From the NCBI GenBank assembly GCA_964509545.1, contig CAZDXQ010000025.1, forward strand, positions 1-50,938: a stretch of 50,938 nucleotides of DNA. The letters run 5' to 3'. Numbering within the stretch: position 1 is the stretch's first letter; every line of letters begins with the position of its first letter. A program made the translations under genes and the position numbers. Below, piece after piece: positions 31,231-40,141 of this stretch. Source of the stretch: JADJWR01 sp964509545. Its GTDB lineage: Bacteria; Pseudomonadota; Gammaproteobacteria; Burkholderiales; Burkholderiaceae_F. The notes under the pieces were generated by a model that saw only the letters and a program-made list of their open reading frames with translations, had not been told where the DNA came from and did not search any database.

Positions 31231-32131
31231 ATGGCTTGACAAGCTCGCTGCCGTCGACATCTCGCGCTGGGGCGGCGCCACGCAGACATCGCTGCGCATC
31301 GTCGTCATCCTGCTGCTGGCCTGGCTGGCGGCGACGATCCTGCGCCGCGCGATCCGCATCCTGCGCCGGCGCATCGAGGCGCGCATCGACGACCGCGAGG
31401 CGCTGAAGCGCGCCGAGACGCTCAGTCGCGTTTTCCGTTACATCGTCACCGCGGCGGTGAGCCTGATCGCCGGCATGACGATCCTGTCGGAACTGGGCGT
31501 GTCGCTGGCGCCGATCCTCGGCGCCGCCGGCATCGCCGGCGTGGCCATCGGCTTTGGCGCGCAAAGCCTGGTCAAGGACTTCTTCTCCGGCTTCTTCATC
31601 CTGTTCGAGGACCAGATCCGCACCGGCGACGTGGTGCGCGTCGCCAACCACTCCGGGCTGGTCGAGGAGATCACGCTGCGCCACACGCGGCTGCGCGACT
31701 ACGAAGGAAACGTACATTACGTGCCCAACGGCATGATCGACAGCGTCGTCAACATGAGCCGCGGCTTTGCGCAGGCGGTGATGGATATCGGTGTCGCCTA
31801 CCGCGAGAACACCGACGAGGTCTACGCGGTGATGCGCGAGACCGCGCGGCAGCTGCGCGCCGACACCGAGTTCGGCCCGCGCATCCTCGACGACCTGGAG
31901 ATCGCCGGCGTCGACAAGTGGGACAATTCGGCGGTGGTGATCCGCTGCCGCTTCAAGGTCGTCGCGCTCGAACAATGGAGCGTGCGCCGCGAGTACCTGC
32001 GCCGGCTGAAAATGGCCTTCGACCGCGCCGGCATCGAGATCCCCTACCCGCACCTGACCATCTACGCCGGGCAGGACAAGGCCGGGATTGCGCCGGCGTT
32101 CCAGCTGCGCCAGGTCAGTGGCGCACAGTAA
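31223..32131 (+). CDS. MscS-family small-conductance mechanosensitive channel
   Basis: The 302-residue protein has about three transmembrane helices and the MscS pore signature GAAGIAGVAIGFGAQSLVKD (near residue 98), followed by the beta domain FFSGFFILFEDQIRTGD and the C-terminal alpha/beta cage. Such channels release solutes on hypo-osmotic shock. The GTG start has AAGGAG nine bases before it and overlaps the end of the chimeric glgX-treY gene by eight bases. A link to accumulated trehalose as an osmolyte is plausible. Confidence 0.92.
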   Translation: MTEWLDKLAAVDISRWGGATQTSLRIVVILLLAWLAATILRRAIRILRRRIEARIDDREALKRAETLSRVFRYIVTAAVSLIAGMTILSELGVSLAPILGAAGIAGVAIGFGAQSLVKDFFSGFFILFEDQIRTGDVVRVANHSGLVEEITLRHTRLRDYEGNVHYVPNGMIDSVVNMSRGFAQAVMDIGVAYRENTDEVYAVMRETARQLRADTEFGPRILDDLEIAGVDKWDNSAVVIRCRFKVVALEQWSVRREYLRRLKMAFDRAGIEIPYPHLTIYAGQDKAGIAPAFQLRQVSGAQ

Positions 32132-32162
32132 GCGCGCGACCGTCGACGACGAGACAGAAGCG

Positions 32163-32645
32163 ATGGCCGGCACCGCATTTCCCGCGCAACCCGCGCAGCG
32201 CTACTTCGAGGACTACACCCCGGGTCTCGTGCTCGAATTCGGCGCCGTGCGCGTGGACGAGGATGAGGTGGTCGCGTTTGCCCGCCGCTACGATCCTCAG
32301 CCGTTCCACATCGACGCCGAGGCGGCGGCGGCCGGCCCGTTCGGCGGATTGATCGCCAGCGGCTGGCATACCGGCAGTCTGATGATGCGGCTGCTGGTCG
32401 AGCACTACCTGTCGCCGGTCGCCAGCCTCGGCTCGCCGGGCATCGATGAACTGCACTGGCTGGCGCCGGTGCGGCCGGGCGACACGTTGTCCGCGCGTGT
32501 GACGATCCTCGAGGCGCGCCGCTCGCAGTCGAGGCCCGACCGCGGGCTGGTACGCGCGCAGATGGAGGTGCTGAACCAGCGCCGCGAGGTGGTCATGTCG
32601 ATGAAGGCGCTGAATTTCACCCTCTGCCGTGACCGCGGGCTCTGA
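32163..32645 (+). CDS. MaoC-type (R)-specific enoyl-CoA hydratase
   Basis: The 160-residue hot-dog-fold protein has the hydratase motif YDPQPFHID (Asp near 44, His near 49) followed by GLIASGWHT. It would hydrate 2-enoyl-CoA or a related thioester. I chose ATG at 32163 because the family begins there. It follows mscS by about 30 bp and is read toward the Bug and men genes. The substrate is unknown. Confidence 0.88.
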   Translation: MAGTAFPAQPAQRYFEDYTPGLVLEFGAVRVDEDEVVAFARRYDPQPFHIDAEAAAAGPFGGLIASGWHTGSLMMRLLVEHYLSPVASLGSPGIDELHWLAPVRPGDTLSARVTILEARRSQSRPDRGLVRAQMEVLNQRREVVMSMKALNFTLCRDRGL

Positions 32646-32795
32646 TCGGCGCCGCCGGCGCGGGGTTTCGCCTGTGTTAACTTTCGCCGGCTCCCGGCGC
32701 ACCGCCACGCCGCGCATACAAGCTGCGTGCAAGCGGAAACGCGGCGGCGCGCAGTGTCCGCCGCCGCGTCACGCATCGATTCTTCGAGACCTAAC

Positions 32796-33791
32796 GTGAT
32801 TCGATCCACCTGTTTCCTCGCCCTGAGGCTTGCCGGCGCCGTGGCGCTGGCGCTCGCGGCGACAGTGGCGACCGCGACCGGCCCTCTGGACTATCCGGAG
32901 CGCGCGGTCAAGCTGGTTGTGCCGTTCCCGCCCGGCGGCGGCGCCGACGTGCTGGCGCGCACGGTGATGCCGCGTGTGGCGCAGGCGCTCGGCAGGCCGA
33001 TCATCATCGAGAACAAACCCGGCGCCGGCGGCAATGTCGGCGCCGAGTTCGTCGCCCAGGCAGCGCCGGACGGCTACACGCTGCTTTACGGCACCAACGG
33101 CACGCACGCCATCAATCCGACGCTGTACCGCAACTTGCGCTTCGACGCCGTCAAGGACTTCGCGCCGGTATCGCGGATGACGACGATCGCGACGATGCTG
33201 ATCGTCAACCCGCAGTTCCCGGTGAACTCGGTCGACGAACTGATCCGCTACGCCAAGACCCATCCCGGCAAGGTGAACTTCGCCTCGGCCGGCAACGGGA
33301 CGACTTCGCACCTGGCAGGCGAACTGTTCAAGACCATGGCCGGAATCGACATCGTGCACGTGCCGTACCGCGGCGGCGCCATGGCGGTGACCGATCTGAT
33401 TGGCGGCCAGGTGCAGATGATGATCGACGTGATGCCCAACGCCTATCCGCTGGCCAAGGACGGGCGCGCCCGCGGGCTGGCGGTGGCGACGGCCGCGCGT
33501 TACCCCGGCGCGCCCGAATACCCGACGATCGCCGAGTCGGGGCTGCCCGGTTTCGAGGCCAGCGCCTGGGACGGCGTCTTCGCCCCGGCCGGAACGCCGG
33601 CGCCGATCATCGCCAGGCTGAACGCGGCGATCCGCCAGGCGCTCGACGACCCGCAGATTGCCGAGGCGCTGCGCGCGCGCGGCGCGCAGCCGAACCCGAC
33701 GAATACGCCGGAAGAATTTGCCCGCCACATCGCCGCCAGCGCCGAGAAGTGGGCCCGTGCGGTGCGCGCTTCGGGCGCCAAGATCGACTGA
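32796..33791 (+). CDS. Bug-family (TctC-like) periplasmic binding protein
   Basis: The 331-residue product has a signal peptide (about residues 1-26) and the Bug signature YPERAVKLVVPFPPGGGAD, then GRPIIIENKPGAGGNVGAE. It captures a small carboxylate or similar metabolite in the periplasm. No TctAB membrane genes lie beside it, as is common for the many orphan Bug proteins of Burkholderiales. A GTG at 32796 is the likely start because it directly precedes the signal peptide; the next upstream start gives an Arg-rich non-family extension. Confidence 0.9.
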   Translation: MIRSTCFLALRLAGAVALALAATVATATGPLDYPERAVKLVVPFPPGGGADVLARTVMPRVAQALGRPIIIENKPGAGGNVGAEFVAQAAPDGYTLLYGTNGTHAINPTLYRNLRFDAVKDFAPVSRMTTIATMLIVNPQFPVNSVDELIRYAKTHPGKVNFASAGNGTTSHLAGELFKTMAGIDIVHVPYRGGAMAVTDLIGGQVQMMIDVMPNAYPLAKDGRARGLAVATAARYPGAPEYPTIAESGLPGFEASAWDGVFAPAGTPAPIIARLNAAIRQALDDPQIAEALRARGAQPNPTNTPEEFARHIAASAEKWARAVRASGAKID

Positions 33792-33843
33792 GTTCGCGCC
33801 GCCGCGCCCACGGCGCGGCCACCACGTTTTTCCGGAGATGACG

Positions 33844-34683
33844 ATGACTGCAAAGACGCCGGCGCTGCCGCAGTGGAAGACCGTGCCCGGCTTCCAGGAC
33901 ATCATCTACGCCAAGGCCGACGAAGGCATCGCCAAGATCACGATCAACCGACCCGAGGTGCGCAACGCCTTCCGTCCCGAAACGGTCAAGGAGATGCAGC
34001 GCGCCTTCGACGACGCGCGCGACGATGCCACGATCGGCGTCGTGATTCTCACCGGCCAGGGCAAGGAAGCGTTCTGTTCCGGCGGCGACCAGCGCGTTCG
34101 CGGCAAGGGCGGCTACGTCGGCGCCGACCGGATCCCGCGGCTGAACGTGCTCGATCTGCAGCGGCAGATCCGCACGCTGCCCAAGCCGGTGGTAGCGATG
34201 GTGGCCGGCTACGCGATCGGCGGCGGCCACGTGCTGCACATGATCTGCGACCTGACCATCGCCGCCGACAACGCCCGCTTCGGCCAGACCGGGCCGCGCG
34301 TCGGCAGCTTCGACGGCGGCTACGGCGCCGCCTACATGGCGCGCATCGTCGGCCAGAAGAAGGCGCGCGAGATCTGGTTTCTCTGCCGTCAGTACGACGC
34401 CAAGCAGGCGCTGGAGATGGGACTGGTCAACTGCGTGGTGCCCTACGAGCGGCTAGAGGAAGAAACCGTGCAGTGGTGCCGCGAGATGCTGGCCAACAGC
34501 CCGATCGCGCTGAGGTGCCTGAAGGCGGCGCTGAACGCGGACTGCGACGGTCAGGCCGGCCTGCAGGAACTTGCCGGCAATGCAACGCTTCTGTTCTACC
34601 TTTCGGAAGAAGGCCAGGAAGGCAAGAACGCCTATTTGGAGAAGCGCAAGCCGGACTTCCGCAAGTTCCCGCGCCTGCCCTGA
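33844..34683 (+). CDS. menB: 1,4-dihydroxy-2-naphthoyl-CoA synthase MenB
   Basis: The 279-residue protein is very close to E. coli MenB along its length. KITINRPEVRNAFRP, FCSGGDQRVRG, GYAIGGGHVLHMICDLT and FGQTGPRVGSFDGGYGA are all present. It closes the second aromatic ring of menaquinone from o-succinylbenzoyl-CoA. The ATG at 33844 is preferred over ATG 33838 because GGAG directly abuts the first ATG but sits six bases before the second. menE follows 24 bp later. Other men genes are not in the window. Confidence 0.95.
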   Translation: MTAKTPALPQWKTVPGFQDIIYAKADEGIAKITINRPEVRNAFRPETVKEMQRAFDDARDDATIGVVILTGQGKEAFCSGGDQRVRGKGGYVGADRIPRLNVLDLQRQIRTLPKPVVAMVAGYAIGGGHVLHMICDLTIAADNARFGQTGPRVGSFDGGYGAAYMARIVGQKKAREIWFLCRQYDAKQALEMGLVNCVVPYERLEEETVQWCREMLANSPIALRCLKAALNADCDGQAGLQELAGNATLLFYLSEEGQEGKNAYLEKRKPDFRKFPRLP

Positions 34684-34706
34684 GGCGCCCTGGCCGGTCC
34701 GTCGAC

Positions 34707-36032
34707 GTGAACGACGCGCCGCTGTCGATATTCGCCGCCGCAGCGCAGGCACCGGACGCGATCGGCCTGCGCAGCGAAGACGGCGATTCCACCTTCGCCG
34801 AACTGGCGCGGCGTACCGAGCAGCGTCTGCATGAGCCGGACGTGCGCCCGGGCAGCGCCGCGCCCTTCGTGCTCGATGGCACGAGCACGGTCGACACCGT
34901 CGTCACGCTGTACGCCTTGCTGGAACAGCGGCGCCCCGTACTGCTGCTGCATCCAAAGCTCGCTGCAGTCGAGCGGACCGCCGCGGTGGAGGCTGTCCGA
35001 CGCGGCGCCGATACGCTGGCGGCCGATGCCGCAGTGATCGCCCTGACCTCAGGGACTACCGGCCAGCCACGCGCCGCCGTGCTCAACCGCGCGGCGCTGG
35101 TGGCCTCGGCCGCTGCGAGCAGCGCCAACCTCGGCTGGTCAGACGACGACTGCTGGCTGCTGGCGATGCCGATCGCCCGCGTCGGCGGGCTGTCGATCCT
35201 GACCCGGTGCCTGATCGCGCGGCGGACGGTGGCGCTCGTCAGGGCATTCGACGCGACGCAACTGCCGCAGTGGATCGCGCGGCATCACGTCACGCTGGCG
35301 TCGCTGGTGCCGACCATGCTGGCCCGGGTGCTCGATGCGCACCCCCACTGGCAGCCACCGCATCACCTGCGCGCCGTGCTGATCGGCGGCGCGGCGGCAC
35401 CGGCACGCCTGCTCGAGCGCGCGGCGCAACGGCGGCTGCCGATCGTGATCACCTACGGCTGCACCGAGACCTGCTCGCAGGTCGTCGCCACGCCTTACCA
35501 ACACCGCTACGACGCGGCCCGCTGCGGCGCAGGCCGACCACTGGCCGGCGTGCAACTGTGCGTGGTCGACGGCCGCATCGAGGTGCGCGGGCCGATGCGT
35601 ATGGCCGGCTACGCCGGCGAGCCGCCGCTCGATCCGCAGGCGTGGTTCGACACCGGCGACCGCGGCGAATTCGACGCCGACGGTTTCCTGCACGTACACG
35701 GGCGCTCCGGCGAGGTGATCATCACCGGCGGCGACAACGTCCATCCGGCGGAGGTCGAGCAGGCGCTTGAGGCGTTCCCGGGGATCGCCGCCGCCGGCGT
35801 GTACGGCATGCCAGACGAAACCTGGGGCCAGGTGGTTACTGCGGCGCTGGTCACCGATGGCAGCAGGCTCGATGAGGAAGCGCTCGCCGCCTTCCTTAAC
35901 GAACGACTGTCGCCGCACAAGCGGCCGCGGCGAATCGCCGTCGTGTCGAGTCTGCCGCAGACCAGCGCCGGGAAACTCGACCGTGCCGCGCTCGCCTCAG
36001 CACCAGCACGACTGCGTGTGCTGAAGGCGTAG
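34707..36032 (+). CDS. menE: o-succinylbenzoate-CoA ligase MenE
   Basis: The 441-residue protein is an ANL-superfamily acyl-CoA synthetase with the P-loop TSGTTGQPRAA (near residue 114), YGCTETCSQV (near 250), TGDRGEFDADGFL and the C-terminal catalytic lysine in TSAGKLDR (near 420). Its compact size and position next to menB identify it as MenE, which activates o-succinylbenzoate for MenB. The GTG start at 34707 gives the usual short N-terminus. It is the last gene before the decayed IS91 fragment. Confidence 0.88.
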   Translation: MNDAPLSIFAAAAQAPDAIGLRSEDGDSTFAELARRTEQRLHEPDVRPGSAAPFVLDGTSTVDTVVTLYALLEQRRPVLLLHPKLAAVERTAAVEAVRRGADTLAADAAVIALTSGTTGQPRAAVLNRAALVASAAASSANLGWSDDDCWLLAMPIARVGGLSILTRCLIARRTVALVRAFDATQLPQWIARHHVTLASLVPTMLARVLDAHPHWQPPHHLRAVLIGGAAAPARLLERAAQRRLPIVITYGCTETCSQVVATPYQHRYDAARCGAGRPLAGVQLCVVDGRIEVRGPMRMAGYAGEPPLDPQAWFDTGDRGEFDADGFLHVHGRSGEVIITGGDNVHPAEVEQALEAFPGIAAAGVYGMPDETWGQVVTAALVTDGSRLDEEALAAFLNERLSPHKRPRRIAVVSSLPQTSAGKLDRAALASAPARLRVLKA

Positions 36033-36114
36033 CGCAACCTGCGCGCGCGTCCGGCCGAGTATTCGGGCGAAAGCGTAGCCGAGGAGCGGCAGCTTGGACC
36101 TGGTCCTGACATTC

Positions 36115-36690
36115 AATTTCCAAAGTTGGTCGTCGCAAAGCGGCCGCTCGCGCGGCACCTCTTGCAAACAGTCGAGGGAAATGCTGGCGCGGCCGGGGTA
36201 TCAACACCGCGCGTCGTTGCATGAACCCAACGGGCTCATCACGACGGGCGTGGTCCCATCGCGCCGCGCGGTCTTCAACTTCAGCACCCCTTCAGCACCG
36301 GCGCGAGCAGTTCGGGCCGCGACTCCGACAGCAGTCGAAGCAGGTGTAAGCGACAGCACCCATCGCCGCACGGGCACGGAGGCAATGAAGTGGTCGACCA
36401 GCTGCGCCGCGGTCTGCGCCATGTGCGGCCCCCCGCACGACGAAACCCGCAGTGCTCGCGGCCGGAGGCGACGAGCTTGTCGCGGCCGAAGTCGCAGCAG
36501 TGCAGCCGCAGGAAGCCATGTGCCAGGATGCCGGATTCGAGAAAGGCATCGAACTCGTCTTTGACGAACTGGGGCAGCTCACCGCCCCTGCTGGCCTCTG
36601 CCTGCGCAATCAAGCCGGCAGTGTGCTGCTGTACCAGGCGATACAGCGTGGTCTGTTCGGATCGGTGAAGCTCGTAGTGGACCCCGACGC
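36115..36690 (-). pseudogene. Decayed IS91-family transposase, N-terminal and late-middle fragments
   Basis: Reading down the minus strand, successive frames match an IS91-type transposase: ELPQFVKDEFDAFLESGILA and HGFLRLHCCDFGRDKLV (first frame), MAQTAAQLVDHF with VPVRRWVLSL (second frame), back to LLSESRPELLAPVL, then a jump to LKLKTARRDGTTPVVMSPL and, after another frameshift, MQRRAVLIPRPR. The core between APVL and LKLKT, roughly 300 residues including the catalytic tyrosine region, is deleted, and at least three frameshifts are needed. It lies between menE and the efflux permease. A C-terminal fragment of the same family is at 41778-41945. Confidence 0.8.
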
Positions 36691-36873
36691 GGCGAGGCGA
36701 CCGACCGCTTGCCGCCAAGGGCGGCTCATGCCCAGCCGCGATGGCCAACCGCACGCGGCAAGCAGCATGGCACGTGGCTGCGGTAAGGCGCCCGGGCCGA
36801 AAGGCCACAGCGGCAGAGAAACGACGGATGCCCGGGTTCGAGCCGAGCGCGGCGCCCCCGAGCCGGGCGGACT

Positions 36874-38082
36874 TCATTCGTGCCGAAGCGCCTCGATCGG
36901 ATCGAGCCGCGCGGCACGGCGCGCAGGGAAGTAGCCGAAGATCACGCCAATCGCCGCCGAGAACACGAGCGCCAGCAGGTTGATGCCTGGGTTGAACAGA
37001 AACGGCACCTGCATCAATTCCGCACCCAGCACCGAGGCGACCGCCGCCAGAAGCACGCCGACCAGACCACCGAGCGCGGCCAGCACCACGGCCTCGATCA
37101 GGAACTGCAGCAGCACCTCGCGCTCCAGCGCGCCGATCGCCAGCCGCACACCGATCTCGCGCGTGCGCTCGGTCACGCTGACGAGCATGATGTTCATGAT
37201 GCCGATGCCGCCGACCAGCAGGCTCACCGCAGCGACCGCGCCGAGCAGAGTGGTCATGATCTGCGTGGTGCCCGACATCGTTTCGGCGATCTGGCGCGTG
37301 TCGAGAACGTTGAAGTTGTCGTAGTCGCCCTCAGCCAGGTGGCGCCGCTCGCGCAGCAGCTGGGTCAGGCTCGCCTTGACGCGCGTGCTGTCGCTGCCTT
37401 CATGCATTGACACCAGCAGCGTGTTGATGCGGGTGTTGCCAGTGACGCGCCGCTGCATCGTGCGCAGAGGCACGATCACAATGTCGTCCAGGTCCATGCC
37501 CATCGCGGCTTGACCCTTAGATGCGAGCAGGCCGATCACGTCGCACGAGAACGTCTTTACGCGGATTTGTGCGCCAAGCGGATCGGCGGCACCGAACAGT
37601 TCGCGCCGCACCGTCGCGCCGATCACGCACACCGCCGCGCCGGCGCGTTCCTCCGCCTCTTCGAACGTGCGGCCGGACGCCAGCCTCCAGTTGTTGATGT
37701 CGAAGTAGGCGTTGCTCGAGCCGATCACGCTGCTGGCCCAGTTGCGGGCGGCGTAGATCAGCGTCACCCCACTGCGCACCTCTGGCGCGACCGCCCGGAT
37801 GCCACCCAACTGCGTGGCGATCGCCTGCAGGTCGGACTCGGCAAACGCCGGCGCGCCGGAACCGTCCATGCCGGGGCCGAGCCGCTGGCCGGGACGAACC
37901 TGCAGCAGATTGCTGCCGAGGCTCGCTATCTGGTCGCGCACCGCCCGCGTGGCGCCCTGGCCCAGCGTCACCATCGTGATCACCGCCGCCACGCCGATCA
38001 CGATGCCGAGCACGGTGAGGAATGATCGCAGCAGATTGCGCCCGATCGAGCGCCACGCGAGCAGCAGCGAGTTCCACCACAT
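36874..38082 (-). CDS. MacB-type ABC transporter permease
   Basis: The 402-residue permease has a first transmembrane helix preceded by WRSIGRNLLRSFLTVLGIVIG, a large periplasmic domain (about residues 45-275), then three helices with VGGIGIMNIMLVSVTERTRE and FPARRAARLDPIEALRHE at the end. This is the MacB/LolC-like FtsX fold. It works with the ATPase gene immediately upstream (TGATG overlap), the HlyD-type adaptor and the TolC-type channel. Substrates of such pumps include macrolides, peptides and lipoprotein-like molecules; none can be assigned here. Confidence 0.92.
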   Translation of the reverse strand: MWWNSLLLAWRSIGRNLLRSFLTVLGIVIGVAAVITMVTLGQGATRAVRDQIASLGSNLLQVRPGQRLGPGMDGSGAPAFAESDLQAIATQLGGIRAVAPEVRSGVTLIYAARNWASSVIGSSNAYFDINNWRLASGRTFEEAEERAGAAVCVIGATVRRELFGAADPLGAQIRVKTFSCDVIGLLASKGQAAMGMDLDDIVIVPLRTMQRRVTGNTRINTLLVSMHEGSDSTRVKASLTQLLRERRHLAEGDYDNFNVLDTRQIAETMSGTTQIMTTLLGAVAAVSLLVGGIGIMNIMLVSVTERTREIGVRLAIGALEREVLLQFLIEAVVLAALGGLVGVLLAAVASVLGAELMQVPFLFNPGINLLALVFSAAIGVIFGYFPARRAARLDPIEALRHE

Positions 38083-38828
38083 CAGTCGGTCCCCGCGGCC
38101 GAGTACGTTTCGAGCGGATGCGGATTCAGTTCGTCGGCGACCACGCGGCCGTCGACGAAGCGCACGAGACGCTGCGCGTAGGCGGCCATCTCAGCCTCGT
38201 GCGTGACCATCAGGATCGTGATGCCGCGGTCGCGGTTCAGCGCTGCCAGCAAATCCATGATCTCGCGACTGCGCTGCGTGTCCAGGTTGCCGGTCGGTTC
38301 GTCCGCGAGCAGCACGGTCGGCCTGGTCACGAGCGCGCGCGCGATCGCCACGCGCTGTTGCTGTCCGCCGGAAAGTTCCGCCGGCGTGTGGTGTTCCCAC
38401 CCGGACAGGCCGACGGAGGCCAGCGCCTCGCGCGCGGCTGCGCGGCGCGCGGCGGCGCCCTCGCCCCGATACAGCAGCGGCAATTCGACGTTCTCCTGCG
38501 CCGACGTGCGTGGCAGCAGGTTGAAGCCCTGGAACACGAAGCCGAGATGTAGCCGCCGCAGGCGCGCGCGCTGGTCCCGCGTCAGGCGCTCTACGTGCAC
38601 GTCATGGAACAGGTATTCACCGGCGGTTGGCGTGTCGAGGCAGCCGAGAATGTTCATCGCGGTGGACTTGCCCGAGCCGCTCGGCCCCATGATCGCCACG
38701 AAATCGCCCTGCTCGATGTCGAGGTCGACCTCGTCGAGCGCACGCAGTGCCGCCTGTCCTGCGCCGTAGATCTTGGTCACGCCGAGCAGGCGGATAAGCG
38801 GTGCGCCGCCGGAGCCGTCATCCATCAC
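38082..38828 (-). CDS. MacB-type ABC transporter ATPase
   Basis: The 248-residue ATPase has Walker A (GPSGSGKST), signature LSGGQQQRVAIARAL, Walker B (VLLADEPTGNLD) and a switch histidine in MVTHEAEMA. It belongs to the LolD/MacB nucleotide-binding group. In many bacteria this domain is fused to the permease; here it is a separate gene overlapping the permease start and the adaptor stop (ATGA), giving tight stoichiometric coupling. Confidence 0.93.
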   Translation of the reverse strand: MMDDGSGGAPLIRLLGVTKIYGAGQAALRALDEVDLDIEQGDFVAIMGPSGSGKSTAMNILGCLDTPTAGEYLFHDVHVERLTRDQRARLRRLHLGFVFQGFNLLPRTSAQENVELPLLYRGEGAAARRAAAREALASVGLSGWEHHTPAELSGGQQQRVAIARALVTRPTVLLADEPTGNLDTQRSREIMDLLAALNRDRGITILMVTHEAEMAAYAQRLVRFVDGRVVADELNPHPLETYSAAGTD

Positions 38829-40141
38829 TGCGCCGCCGCGGCCTGATCGGTGATCACCGCGTCGCCCTCGCGCAGGTCGCCGCCTTCGACCTCCGTGCGT
38901 TGGCCATCGGTGACGCCCAGGGCCACGGCAACCGCGACGGGCCCGCCGTCGCGCAGCACCCAGACCTGTTTCGCACCGGCGCCCGTCGTGCCCGCCTTGC
39001 GCTGGGCGCCGGACAGCGGCGGCCGGGGTATCAACCTGGAAACGATTCCGCCCGAGCCGCTGGTCGCCGGCTGCGCCGTCGACGCAATTACCGGAGCAAA
39101 GCGCAGCGCGCTGTTGGGCACCAGCAGCGCACCGCGCCTTTCGATCGCAGTGATCGTCACAGTCGCGGTCATGCCCGGCCGCAGCGTGAGATCGAGGTTG
39201 GCGACCGCAAGTTCGGCGACGTAGGTGACGACGTTCTCCTTAGTCGTCGAGCCGAAGCCGACGCGTGTGATCTTCGCCGGGTAACTGCGGTTCGGATACG
39301 CGCTCACGGTGAATGTCGCGCTCTGCCCCTCCCGCACCTTGCCGACGTCGGCCTCGTCGATGTCGGCCTTCAGCACCATCTTGGTCAGGTCCTCGGCGAG
39401 GGTGAACAGCGTCACGGCCTGCAGCGACGCGGCCACCGCATTGCCGGGATCGACCGCGCGCGTCAGCACCGCCCCGTCGATCGGCGAGCGGATCGATGCC
39501 TTGCTCAGGCTCGTTTCGTCGGAACTCAGCGCGGCGCGCGCGTCGGCCACCGCGGCGCGCGCCGCGACTTCGTCCGCCAGCGCGCGGTCGAGCGTGGCCT
39601 GCGCGGTTTCCAGCTCGGCCTGCGATGGCACCTTGCCGCCCGAGAGCCGCTGCACCTCCTGCATCCGCGCCAGATTGCTGCGCGCCTCCTTGACCGTTGC
39701 TACCGACTGCGCGACCCTGGCTTCGCTCGAAGCCAGCGTCGCGCGCGAGCGGCTGATCTGGTCGTTCAGCTTCGCGGTATCGAGTTCGACCAGCACCTGC
39801 CCCTTCCTGACCCGATCGTTGATATCGACCAGCACGCGCGCCACCGTGCCCGACAGCTCGCTGCCGACATTGACGGAGCGCGTCGGCTGCAGTGTTCCGT
39901 TGGCGGTGACGGTCACGGTGAGATCGCCGCGCGCGACCGGTTCCGTCACGAACTTCGGCGCGTCGTTGCGGCGCTGCCCCTGCCACCAGACGATGCCGAC
40001 GACCAGCGTCAGCACTGCCGCGGCCACGCCCCACCACAGTGGCCGCAGCCACCAGCTGCGCGCGCTGCCTGCGCCCAGCAGTTCATCGATCCGGCCTGAT
40101 TCGTTTGGATTCCCGGCCACGCCGGCCTGAGTGTCTGTCAT
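38825..40141 (-). CDS. HlyD/MacA-type periplasmic adaptor
   Basis: The 438-residue protein has an N-terminal membrane anchor (about residues 30-53), a barrel-sandwich/lipoyl region (TANGTLQPTRSVNVGSELSG), a long helical hairpin (about 120-220), and a beta-barrel with AVDPGNAVAAS. It bridges the inner-membrane ABC pump and the outer-membrane channel. It overlaps the tolC-like gene by four bases (ATGA) and the ATPase gene likewise. Confidence 0.92.
   Translation of the reverse strand: MTDTQAGVAGNPNESGRIDELLGAGSARSWWLRPLWWGVAAAVLTLVVGIVWWQGQRRNDAPKFVTEPVARGDLTVTVTANGTLQPTRSVNVGSELSGTVARVLVDINDRVRKGQVLVELDTAKLNDQISRSRATLASSEARVAQSVATVKEARSNLARMQEVQRLSGGKVPSQAELETAQATLDRALADEVAARAAVADARAALSSDETSLSKASIRSPIDGAVLTRAVDPGNAVAASLQAVTLFTLAEDLTKMVLKADIDEADVGKVREGQSATFTVSAYPNRSYPAKITRVGFGSTTKENVVTYVAELAVANLDLTLRPGMTATVTITAIERRGALLVPNSALRFAPVIASTAQPATSGSGGIVSRLIPRPPLSGAQRKAGTTGAGAKQVWVLRDGGPVAVAVALGVTDGQRTEVEGGDLREGDAVITDQAAAAQ

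Noticed and set aside
36825..36850. A GGTTCGAGCC stretch resembling a tRNA T-arm.
   Set aside because: No acceptor stem, D-arm or anticodon arm can be drawn around it.
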